Assembly: GCA_022578965.1 (NCBI GenBank) | Contig: MU400548.1 | Span: forward strand, 124,001 to 188,000 | Length of the DNA: 64,000 nt | Origin: Xylaria sp. FL1777 | Taxonomy: Eukaryota > Ascomycota > Sordariomycetes > Xylariales > Xylariaceae | Reading direction: 5' to 3' | Shown: positions 51,368-60,845 of the stretch, piece by piece | How positions within the stretch are numbered: the stretch's first letter is position 1 | Layout: each line of letters starts with the position of its first letter | The notes under the pieces: generated by a model | Told to the model about the DNA's origin: nothing | Databases searched by the model: none | What the model saw: only the letters and a program-made list of their open reading frames with translations | Translations under genes and position numbers: made by a program

Positions 51368-52439
51368 ATGACTAGCCCCCGGCGTCGCATCGAGACCGAT
51401 GTGAGTCATTTCGGACATATGCTGTAGTTGTCGGCGCCTTGCTTGCTAACCTAGTTGTTCTTTAGGTCATGAAGTATGTTTGTGGACAGGAATATTTGGT
51501 ATTATAGTTATGGAGCATACTAACAGTATACAGGATGTAGGAGATAAGACTCTATATATGGAGCGACTTGGGTGCCCTGAATACTGACGCCTGTCTAGGC
51601 TCATGAGCGACTACGAGGTCACATTGGTTAATGATAACAGTACATTACACTCAACCGCCCTTACGCTCTGCATTTGCGACGCTGGCTGACTGTGCTTTCT
51701 TTAGTGTGAGGATTTAACTCTCCTATTCGATTGTACTTCGCCTCTCGGCAACCTGACATTCCTATCTAGGCAAGAGTTCTACGTTCGGTTTAAGGGGCCA
51801 TCCGAAAGTTAGTTGTCGTCATTTCCAGCTGACCTAGGGCCTGTGCTAACTGCGTACAGCACCATTTGAGAATGGCATCTGGAAGGTTCACGTCGAACTT
51901 CCCGACCAATACCCGTATAAGTCTCCGAGCATCGGTTTCGTGAACCGCATTTTCCATCCCAACATCGATGAGCTGTGGGTGCCCCTCGGAATTATTCTGC
52001 TCGGTACGCGCACATTGTTCCCTCGAGCCCTACTAAATAAGCTGCTGTGTTAGGTCGGGTTCCGTCTGTCTTGATGTAATTAACCAGACATGGTCGCCTA
52101 TGTTTGATATGATCAACATCTTTGAGGTCTTCCTGCCGCAACTATTGCGGTATCCGAACCCAGCTGACCCCCTAAACGGTGAAGCTGCTGCTCTTCTAAT
52201 GCGAGAACCTAAGAGTTACGACGCCAAAGTGAAGGGTAAGAATGATTGCCAAGCCTTTTTCGTCCTTGTCGAACTTTTTCTGACGAACGATTTGCCTAGA
52301 ATACGTTCAGAAGTATGCTAGTAAGGACGCCGTGGACGAGGCAGGAGCCGAGAGTGAAGACGATGACGACATGTCCTCGGTCGCCAGTTTCGGTGACGAC
52401 GACGATGATGAACCCGCGGGTCAGATGGATGATGTATAG
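51368..52439 (+). CDS. ubc8: E2 ubiquitin-conjugating enzyme, Ubc8/UBE2H type, with micro-exons
   Basis: Eight exons: 51368-51400, 51466-51473 (8 nt), 51599-51639, 51705 (1 nt), 51770-51807, 51860-51974, 52054-52235 and 52300-52439, together 558 nt for 185 residues. It begins [20 protein letters not shown] and continues [40 protein letters not shown] and [18 protein letters not shown], with active-site Cys in [13 protein letters not shown]. An acidic tail ([20 protein letters not shown]) ends it. The Met codon of NDNMQEF is split A|T|G over three exons; dropping the single T breaks the frame. In yeast Ubc8 works with the GID ligase in degrading gluconeogenic enzymes, and UBE2H pairs with the CTLH complex. 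Confidence 0.95.
51705..51705 (+). other. predicted single-nucleotide exon
   Basis: The T at 51705 is preceded by TTTCTTTAG and followed by GTGAGG. The upstream intron (51640-51704, 65 nt) has GTACAT, a CTGAC at 51686 and TTTAG. The downstream intron (51706-51769, 64 nt) has GTGAGG, CTGAC at 51752 and CTAG. Joining A (51639), T and G (51770) makes the conserved ATG codon. Recursive splicing would give the same product. Confidence 0.8.
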
Positions 52440-53270
52440 GAATATTCGCCTACCTCCGACAGTGGCAACGTGCCGAATGTCTTTTTTAGTACCGGCCCGT
52501 CGTCAGAAGACGCGAAAGGATAAGATACTACTACCGCTAAACTAAACCACAAACCGAGGACCCTGAAGAAAGACAGAAGGAATGGTTATCAGCTTCGGCG
52601 TTTGAGTTTTAGCATACATATGTTTAATTGATTTGCTTCACATGGGAGGGAGTTTGTTTGTTTGAGCCTGCCTACTTGCTTCTGGCCAAGTTGAGCAGGG
52701 AAAGGTTTCTGGGCCCGGAGTTTGTATAACCAAGCTTTAAGCCGGGAAAGGGAGTCATAATGGATCCTTCAAGGCATGGATGGATGGGCAGATGATTGAT
52801 TGACGCCTTGAATGGGGCTCAGTGGTTTGGTTCGGTTGGGTTTCGTTTCGGGAACTTGCTTCTTTTTTAATTTGGATCCGAGGAGTCTCTTCTATGAAAC
52901 TCTTTTCTGAATCGCTACTCATCCCTATCTTACCGTCTTGCGCTTTTATCATTATTACTGAATGATGGGCTCTCCTATCGCTCAAGATTTGATCCTGGCG
53001 TCTGGGGAGGCTTCGGGCTCGTCCCTATTGTTTGCTCTTGATTATCTCATATAGACTTAGTACATTGAACATGGATCACCCACACTGCATTTGATCCCAT
53101 TTGTGTATTTTTATTCCCAATTCGCCCATCCGTCTTAAATAAAAAAAAGGGTATTTGTAACTATGCAAAACCGTGGCCACTTTCCCCATAGCCCTTCGCC
53201 AACGCCTTGAGATGCGCGAGTAATTTTGGGTTCATGTCTATCTATATTTGTCCTCGTCCGTCCGTAAGTC
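52440..53270. other. convergent 3' spacer
   Basis: Lies between the Ubc8-like and Saf4-like 3' ends. No gene or repeat is seen. Confidence 0.5.
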
Positions 53271-54593
53271 TCAGTCCGAATCGTATTCCACTAGCGCAGT
53301 CTTCGAAGGTCCCAAGCATCTGTCTAAAGTATAAGTTTCAGCGTTGACAGAGGTTAGACCCGCCCTTCCTTTTTTTGCAGTGCCCTCCTTTTCCGACCTT
53401 TCTTTTCCGTCTTCGCTGGGGTGTTTATTAGGTGTTTCTATTGCTGTTTCTATTGAGATCGATTGGGGTAGATTCTCGGGCCGTTTCCGTTTTATCCCCT
53501 GGATCCTTGAGGTCGATTTTGATGTCCCCCCTTCTACGCCTCGGGATTCAGACACAGAAGATAGTAGGAAGGGATCTTGCGAGACGCGGGTGTTGCGCGT
53601 GATCTCGGACACAAGGGAATCGCGCGTCTGCCTGGCCCTAATCTCGGACTTGAGGCGTTTCTTGCCCTTCTGCCCCTCTGGCTTTAGATTCGACATGCCG
53701 CTGTCTGTTATTGAAGCAGTGGTGTGCTTGGTACTGTTTAGCGTAGTTGGAACGGTGAATAGTGGTTTTGTGAGTGCGGCGTCTTTCATTCTTGTTATTC
53801 TCGTTATTTCGTCACTACTGCCTTCATCTCTTTCGGAATCACCATCTAAAGGAGCTCCGACGCCGAAATCCACAAGCGCTGCACGCCGCGCGTCTTCTTC
53901 CGTCGCGGGCAAGAGGTCGATGCCTAGACTCATGCGCTCTTGTAATTCCTCCGTACCCACGGCTTCTTTCTCGCGTGCCTTGCGTCCGGTGCGGAATGCG
54001 GCTCTCAGACGGCGGTTTTGACTGTACGGATCCTCCCAGGCGCGATGGCTCGCATCCTCGAGCTCGGCAATGCGATGGGATCTCTCAATCAAGACGCCGC
54101 GGTCTTCGATGGTCTTCTCGAGTCTCGCGAATGCATCATTGCGGAGAGCGTCCTTATCTTTCCCCACCAGGATCTCCCCCAGCGCGCCGATCAAGGCGCT
54201 GGAAGAAACCAGACTATCGTCCTTGTCGTCGCCCGTGTCCCGCCTTGTCCCACCCTCGGCGACGATGTACTCGGCATTGGCAGGGTCGGTCCGGATCTCG
54301 ATGACGCCGCCGCAGTCAGCGTGGCGCATGCGGAAGCTCCATACGGGCGTGCTGTGGTAAGCGCCGACCTTCTTTTTCTCGGCGTTGAATCGCACACCTT
54401 GGCCGATGAGGGTCGGCTTGGGACACATCCCGCACCAGACGCCGAAGGGCATCTCGAAGCGCACCGTCAGAATTCCTTCGGTGCGGAGCTTGGACGCCCG
54501 CGCGCCGAGGCCGTGTTTCCTATTCAGCGCATTGCCTGAGATGGTTCCCTCGACGTCTGGCGGGACGTACCGCCCCATGTTGAAGCCTTGCAT
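53271..54593 (-). CDS. saf4: Saf4/CCDC130 (YJU2B)-type splicing factor
   Basis: A single exon of 440 residues from MQGFNMGRYVPPDVEGTISG, the usual start of the family. It continues LNRKHGLGARASKLRTEGIL, FEMPFGVWCGMCPKPTLIGQ and VRFNAEKKKVGAYHSTPVWS. CGMC and the later Cys in RMRHADCGGVIEIRTDPANA form the Zn site of the CWC16 domain. The second half is charged and Ser-rich, with coiled-coil potential around RSHRIAELEDASHRAWEDPY. Family members (Cwc16/Yju2, Saf4) bind the spliceosome around the first step. The reading frame stays open for 53 codons upstream (to 54752) without an ATG, so a longer form from an upstream exon or non-AUG start is possible but unsupported. Confidence 0.93.
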   Translation of the reverse strand: MQGFNMGRYVPPDVEGTISGNALNRKHGLGARASKLRTEGILTVRFEMPFGVWCGMCPKPTLIGQGVRFNAEKKKVGAYHSTPVWSFRMRHADCGGVIEIRTDPANAEYIVAEGGTRRDTGDDKDDSLVSSSALIGALGEILVGKDKDALRNDAFARLEKTIEDRGVLIERSHRIAELEDASHRAWEDPYSQNRRLRAAFRTGRKAREKEAVGTEELQERMSLGIDLLPATEEDARRAALVDFGVGAPLDGDSERDEGSSDEITRITRMKDAALTKPLFTVPTTLNSTKHTTASITDSGMSNLKPEGQKGKKRLKSEIRARQTRDSLVSEITRNTRVSQDPFLLSSVSESRGVEGGTSKSTSRIQGIKRKRPENLPQSISIETAIETPNKHPSEDGKERSEKEGTAKKGRAGLTSVNAETYTLDRCLGPSKTALVEYDSD

Positions 54594-55122
54594 GTTGGCG
54601 GCGGGTTCGTCGAGGTACGCGTGGAATGGGGTGTTGTTATCGTCGTTGTCGTCGCTGTCGTCGCTATCGCTGTGGCGGCCACACGCATTCGAGGGGCTGT
54701 TGGGACGGGGTTGAGGTTGAGGAAGATCCGTCAACGGGATCTGTGCCTGCAACTACCTACATATAGTGACCATCTCAGTCGAATCGAGGAGCGTCTATTG
54801 CTGGGCTGATTCCCATTTGCCGATGGTAGGGCACATGGATGTGCGCGAGAGAACGTGTGTTTTGGAGGGTAAGAACAGAGGAGAAAGCTAATTACTTCTT
54901 ATCATTACAACGCACGCAGGTAGATCTGCTGAGACAAATTCCAGATACGGTACTTCCTATCCACTCCCTCCACCCCCTCCACCCCCGCAAGGCGAGTGGA
55001 TCCGCGCTGCACCCCATGGCTACTAAGTATTTATGTACCTATGTACTGTAACTACTGCTCCCAACAGGACCCTGATCTCCACTAAAAGGCTACCTTAGCC
55101 TACCTACCTATGTATGTATATG

Positions 55123-55318
55123 TATACCTCCGCCAGGATCAGGAATGTTAGCTCGGGTACAAAAGCAGGGGTTAAGCTGGGGGTAAACCGCACTTGCTTG
55201 CCAGCCGTTTTGTCAAGGGTTACAGCTGATTTCCCAGGGTCTGGCAAATCAACGGCTTGTTTTGGTAATATATGGGTAACGTACCCGAGCTAACATTCCT
55301 GATCCTGGCGGAGGTATA
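55123..55318. mobile_element. MITE-like element with perfect 38-bp terminal inverted repeats
   Basis: The left end (55123-55160) starts TATACCTCCGCCAGGATCAG and ends TTAGCTCGGGTAC. The right end (55281-55318) is its exact reverse complement. The element is about 196 bp with no open frame. The outer TATA could be a TA (or TATA) target duplication, which would put the terminal repeat at CCTCCGCC and suggest a Tc1/mariner-type source. The interior also has partial inverted similarity (GCCAGCCGTTTTG versus AACGGCTTG). I see no second copy in this window. Confidence 0.88.
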
Positions 55319-55460
55319 CTACCTACTACGTAAGTATGTACGTAGTAGCTACAAGGGAGCTATCTAGAGGGAGGTGATCTGATCCCCAGGCAACCCAGGC
55401 AACACCCGAATACAATATTACCACTCAAGACATAACTTTATCTGCCCTGTAAACAATAAG

Positions 55461-55520
55461 CCGAGAGACACCCAGAGACACCCAGAGACACCCAGAGACA
55501 CCCAGAGACACCCAGAGAAA
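55461..55520. repeat. 10-bp minisatellite CCCAGAGACA, six units
   Basis: Six consecutive units; the first (CCGAGAGACA) and last (CCCAGAGAAA) are slightly changed. It lies about 140 bases past the 3' end of the hemerythrin-like gene's stop-side flank. Confidence 0.95.
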
Positions 55521-55655
55521 CCCCAGTCCTAAAAGGTTCAAATTCCATGCCAAACCTGTTCACTACGCCTTGCATCTTCTTTGGTTGTGTATCAAACATG
55601 CGCTATCGCTCAGCAGCTCGGGCGTGGGGATATGTGTGTGTAGAGGACAGATAGA

Positions 55656-56708
55656 TTACACGGCGTATAGCTGTCTAGGCTTGCCTCCAGCGCAGGAGCT
55701 GAATTTCCACCACCGATTATGGTAGGCACCGCCGATATTGATCAGTCCCCATTTAATTGGAGCTGGGATGGGCGGCCAATTCGCCCACATCCCATCTTCG
55801 ACCGTGCCGTCCAGGTTGAGTAGGAAGAAGGGGACGACGTCGAGCGTGCCGGCTTTGGTCACCGTGCTCTTGCCCCACGTCTTGAATGTGAGCGACGCGT
55901 TGGCCTCTTCCTGGGAGCCGGGCTTGGGTGCGCTTGGATGGTCGGCGAGGTTCGCGATGGTTGAGATCTCGCTGTGGAAATGCGTCTCGAATGGTTCTTG
56001 GAAGGAAGACATGATCCGTTGCAGCTCGGTGCCCGAGAAGTCTTTCGGCGATCTCAGTGTGCTGAGATATTTCTCGAACTCGCCCAAGCCAGGCAAGAAG
56101 GCTTCTAAGCGATGGACAATCCGTCAGTACAAGCGTTCATCATCCCGATTGCTTGAGATGCGAGAGATGTGAGAGATGCGAGAAACGCAAGGTCTTGAGT
56201 CGTCTTCGTACCGTGCTCCTTGTGTGTCTCGGCCCAGATGGTCTTGTCGTCCAACACCTCCTCGACCTTGGTGAACAGCGATACCTCCTCGTCATCGTGG
56301 TGTGACTTCACAAACTTATACCAGGTCAGGGCATAACCGATGAAATCGGTCTTGTCGACGTCCTTGACGTTGGGGGCTTGTTGGTAGATGGAGTTGTAGC
56401 CGCGGAATATCGAGTTGTGCAGCAATGCCATGTGTGTCGCACCCGTGGCGAAGAGGTCTGTCTGCAGGCAGTCCGGCTTGTGGTGAGTAACGCCGTGCAG
56501 CTCAGCTGAGGGATGGCTGCTTGCTTACCTTCTTGGTCTCGAACTGGGGCGTCGTGATGAGCTTCAGAGGGGCGTCAGCCCATGGCTTGGCTGGGTCTGG
56601 AGCGGTGGAAGTCATGAGGAGCGGTGATCGCGTGATGAAGAGTCCGATGAGGATGGGGATGGCTAAGAGAATGGGCCGGTTGAGGAGTCTGCGTCGTTCT
56701 GCATTCAT
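55656..56708 (-). CDS. membrane-anchored hemerythrin (HHE)-like protein
   Basis: Exons 56708-56529, 56461-56212 and 56104-55656 give 292 residues. A short basic start and one hydrophobic segment (RPILLAIPILIGLFI, about residues 11-25) suggest a signal anchor. The HHE fold is indicated by His/Glu motifs on successive helices: ATHMALLHNSIFRGYNSIYQ, YKFVKSHHDDEEVSLF and FETHFHSEIS. Hemerythrin-like proteins bind a di-iron centre and may sense or carry oxygen or iron; the fungal group is uncharacterised. The C-terminal part (FFLLNLDGTVEDGMW, then AYHNRWWKFSSC) is typical of the fungal versions. No gene partner is evident nearby. Splice phases are clean throughout. Confidence 0.88.
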
Positions 56709-57689
56709 CGTGGCGAGCTATATAGTATTGGGGGTGCATGCACCTGGACGTCCGGGCAGCAACGGCGCGTTTTTATCTTTTCGGGGTGTCGAGGTGTGTG
56801 GTGTGTGGTGTGTAGGTGCTTCATTTCGTGATCTGTGATTGGTAAGAGGAACGATTGGCATTGCTAGATAAAGCTTACCCATCGTGCCAGATCATGCCAC
56901 CTACATGTGTACTCTAGGTATTTTAGCTAGGTAGGTACCGGTATAGGTATAGTGTACTGCGTTAGTATTAATCCTACATACATTGTACCTACCTACCTAC
57001 TACACTAGGTAGGTATGCGTACATGATGTTATACTGAATTCCATAACTTCCGATTGGTTCGAACCCAACAGTTCTGCCTACACACGCAGTATGAACACCT
57101 TACATACGTGATACTTCCTGTAGGTAAGTACCTACTTTACCTACCTACATACATATAGGTAGGCATTGTCCGGTCTGCCACGGAGTTTTTCGCCAAGAAC
57201 TATCGAACTGTTTCGAAGTTGGAAGACCATCATAAATGGACCTCATCACCATTAATATGTTTTTCTTTGGGGGGAGGGGAGTTTGGGTTTAAAAGAAAGC
57301 TTGGCTGCTCGGTCTTGAGATCTGTATTTTGTAACATCTGTCGTCCTTTCTCAAGTAGGCGTCGAAAAAGGTTGTTCAAGGTTATTCATGAGGGAATAGT
57401 CAAGCACCAAGGTCCTGGGTATCCTAACCTAGGTGCTTAGGTAGCCCAGGACATACATACCACATACCTGGGTATGTTGCAATGCCACCAAGATAGGGCG
57501 TGCGTATCGTGCATCGCTGGACCGTTCTCAAACATGCATCCGCCGACGCAGCTCTGGAGATGAGAATTGAGTGTTAATATCAATCTTCTCCAAAAGAAAA
57601 GGTTGGATTCTATTACACACGGGTTCGTGCAGCGTATAGAGAATCAGGGAGAAACAGGAGAATAGACCTGTCAGTATTTCAAGAGCCCA

Positions 57690-57776
57690 AATCCCCAATC
57701 TCTATTACCAACATAACGAATCCCCGATCTGCATTACCAAGACAACGAATCCCCGATCTCTATTACCAAGGCACGG
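57690..57776. repeat. 29-bp tandem repeat, three copies
   Basis: Units start AATCCCC(A/G)ATCT and contain ATTACCAA; they are about 85-90 percent alike by eye. Confidence 0.9.
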
Positions 57777-58117
57777 GCCCCTGATGCGGGGGATGGCATC
57801 TGGAGCTGAACCATTCCGGTGCTTGGCATGCAGTCTTTCAGATCCCGCATTCTTCTTATATACTACTACCGGTATCTACGTCGAACGGCGCAGCCTAACA
57901 CTATCTACATATAGGCAGGTGGCTATTCCCGCTACTACCGCTATCGCGTAAATAAAAGGTCAGGTGAAGCGCAGAAGATGCAAGATAGGCTAATCAATTA
58001 TGTCTCGAATCCCGCGGAGATCGAGAGCAAAGAACTCGGTATACAGGATAGGTACCTTAGATATGCGCGGGTCGCCGAGATATCGCATGAATGGAACCCG
58101 AAAATTTCGATTGAGGG

Positions 58118-58141
58118 GATCTGGGGATCTGGGGATCTGGT
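58118..58141. repeat. GGGGATCT short tandem repeat
   Basis: Three head-to-tail 8-bp units GGGGATCT (TCTGG boundaries). Confidence 0.8.
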
Positions 58142-58348
58142 TGGTTCGTTGCCATGCCATAGTGCTTAGGCGTGCACACATAAAAGAGGGCAGAGGGGAC
58201 CATTGATCGCCACATCGATATCTAAGTAACTCTTTGTACCCAAATTCAATTGTCCATCTACTTGCCCTTCAAGCCTTACCTTTGGCGTCAAGAATATCTG
58301 TTGTTACTACTTCTATAACCACGGCATTTTAATTACCATACCTTCATC

Positions 58349-58882
58349 ATGCCCGAGGGAGGATGCTTCTGCGGCAAGATTAAATACTCCATAGAGGGAG
58401 AACCGCTGGGCAAGGTGCGGATCATCCTTGATACTTAATTGACTCCCTTTTGCTCGCTTCCCATTCGCCCCCTCCTTACCTTTGATCCCATCCTTTCTAG
58501 AGGAACCAGAGAACTCGCGGGCTAATACATCATATCGCAGGCTCTCTGCCACTGCCTCGACTGCCGCAAGATCACGGGCAGCACGTATAGTACGAACATT
58601 ATCGTCGCGGGCTCGGGCTTCAAGCTGTTGTCGGGGACGCCCAAGAGCATCGCCAAGAAGGCCGACTCAGGCAGAGAGATCGTGTCGTACTTCTGCGGCG
58701 ACTGCGGTAGCACGCTCTACCGCGACGGCGCCTCGTTCGGCGACGGCAAGGTCGTTAAAGTCGGCACACTCGACGACATCAACGCCCTTGACGCCGCTCT
58801 TCCTAATATCGAGCTGTTCGCTAGTCACCGCGTCGGTTGGGTCACGGAGGTCCCTGGCGCCGTGCAGAAGACGACCATGTAA
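58349..58882 (+). CDS. GFA-domain (CENP-V type) zinc protein
   Basis: Exons 58349-58414 and 58541-58882 give 135 residues. The family cysteines are all visible: GCFCGKIKY near the N-terminus, CHCLDCRK after the intron and CGDCGSTLY in the second half, followed by VVKVGTLDD. The domain is named after glutathione-dependent formaldehyde-activating enzyme. Many fungal members bind two Zn ions, and the real reaction of most is unknown, so formaldehyde or glutathione adduct handling is only a possibility. It is small, cytosolic by appearance, and a full-length single-domain protein. Confidence 0.92.
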
Positions 58883-60845
58883 ACATGGGGGCGGATAATG
58901 CGATGCGGGGGTCTCTGTGCTTTGATTTGATGGGGATGGTGGAAAAGGAAGGACGTTGGGGTTGGAAACTCGTCTGTATCTGTGTGTAAGCGAAAAGGTT
59001 GCGGTTGGTCAATTACCTACAGTACCTAGGTAGATTAGGTAGTACCATGGAAAACGGTGCCGGCGTAGTTCTGAATGAGAAAAGGGGGGGCCTCAATTCT
59101 GCCCAACCAATGCTTGAGAAATATAGCGTCGAGATACATATATCAATCACTTGAGGGATGATAGATGAAGATGGTCCCGACATGAACACCTACCGTACCT
59201 ACATAGGTACATATGCACATCAGGTAAGTACTTGTATGATGTCGGTTCGTGCATCTACCTTCTGTACCTAGGTAGATCTAGTATACCTACCACTTGGGTA
59301 CCTATATAGTCCCAGGCTTCGTTAGCATACGGCAGAGCAGGAGGTTAGGTGACCAAGTCGGATACTTAGATGTTGGTATAGCTGAGTCTAACACTTAAGG
59401 GTCTCGAATGATTGATACTACGATGATAGGTGCGGAATGCCGTCACCCATACCAATGGAAGGACTCCCGAGGTATATATGTATGTATGTATGTACTTATG
59501 TATGTACGAATGGAAGATCTACAATTGAGTGGTACGCAATTATTTGGACCTTTAATATAAAGAAATGGACCGGTGCTTAGCTTGGAACTACACGTGTACT
59601 TAACTGCGTAAGCTTTCTGGTGGGAATACCTACTCTTTTACTCTCTCACTGGTTATCAGGATAATACTGTAACAAGCCGTTTTCTGCTTCTCCTACTCTT
59701 GATTCGCTGTTGAATAGAGTGTATGTAGATCTGCTCTGCATTGTGAGGCGAATACTGGCATCATGACTTCATCACTCGGCTTTGTACAAGGTGAGGGCAG
59801 ATAACCTGACCCAATAAATGGTGCTTTGGTTACTTTGTTTGAAAGATTGGAAACAGATCTGCGGGATGGGACAGACGTGTAAAATATAAAATGGGTTATT
59901 TGGGGTGGGAAGAACACTGCCACACTTCGGCTTCGTATCAGATTGTTTCCACCTCAGTTCCATCTCGATCCTTACTTAGGTAACCATATGTAAGTAATCA
60001 TAAGACCACACATTACGCATATTGATTTTGAATTTCATGTTTCTTACTGCATACATACCTTAAGTCATACATAGTAGTTCAAATTCCTTTTTTTTTTTAA
60101 TTCTGTTTGGTACTAACCTACCTACTTACCTAAGTAGTCTACATACCTAAGTACTTAAGTAAGCATAAGTACAGAGGTGCAAATACAGTGTATCTAGTGT
60201 AGGGACTCACTGTACACCCAACTTAGCGCCTGGCCCGTTATTTTTGGTTTTTTTGTTATTTTCTCCAGTGGGTCTCATGCACTGATGCGTGTCAGGTACG
60301 GCACACTAGCAGCTTAGCGTCCTTGATGTAGTGCCCATACACGCGTACCCTCACTGAGTGTCAGCCCGTTCAGGGGCTTGGCTGTACGATGGAAAAGCTT
60401 GGCCCTTTAAACTTGCGTCAGCCCAGCTTTCAGACCAGCAGCCCCCTCCTCATTCGTTACACTCTTTCTTGTTCCTCTTCCATTAGCCTTCCGTCTAATC
60501 CCCCCGTCCATCATCACCAACCTAAAACAAGCCATCAAAAAACTCTCTCTCACACATTCTTTGACGGCCTGGGGAGCGCCCGCATTACCTTGTTCTCGCG
60601 TGCCAACAGGCTGACAGACCATCTCTCGTTCTGGTCTTTTTTTGTTCTCGTGCATGCATCGATCGGTAGGGTCAAGTAATTGAGCGAATTGACTTCCTTG
60701 GACTTGATTCTCGCATTGCATTGCACTGCATTGACTACTCGACTACTCGCGTACTCGCAGCCCAGTACACCAATACACTATTACGCCATTACATTAATAA
60801 TTCAAGATCGCTGTATATCTTCAACGCGTCCGCGTCGCCGTCGCC
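58883..60845. other. intergenic and upstream region of the GH72 gene
   Basis: There are TACCTA/TAGGTA-rich segments (59015-59045, 59185-59300, 60115-60180) and a GTAT microsatellite (59475-59505). The last 400 bases are pyrimidine-rich on the plus strand, as expected ahead of a strongly expressed gene. No other gene is seen. Confidence 0.55.

Larger units (their letters stand above)
54594..55655. other. intergenic region with MITE and minisatellite
   Basis: Upstream flank of the Saf4-like gene, with TACCTA motifs near 55030 and 55100, then the inverted-repeat element and a 10-bp tandem array. No protein gene is seen. Confidence 0.6.
56709..58348. other. repeat-rich intergenic region
   Basis: Shared upstream region of two divergent genes (hemerythrin-like and GFA). 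It has dense TACCTA/TAGGTA motifs (56920-57160), a 29-bp tandem array (57690-57776) and a GGGGATCT array (58118-58141). No protein gene is supported. Confidence 0.6.

Noticed and set aside
53344..54539. several long plus-strand frames over the Saf4-like gene
   Set aside because: They are antisense shadows of a single-exon gene with a conserved zinc-binding CWC16 domain.
57040..57075. tRNA-like T arm (GGTTCGAACC)
   Set aside because: The 7-bp acceptor and anticodon arms that should accompany it are absent on either strand.
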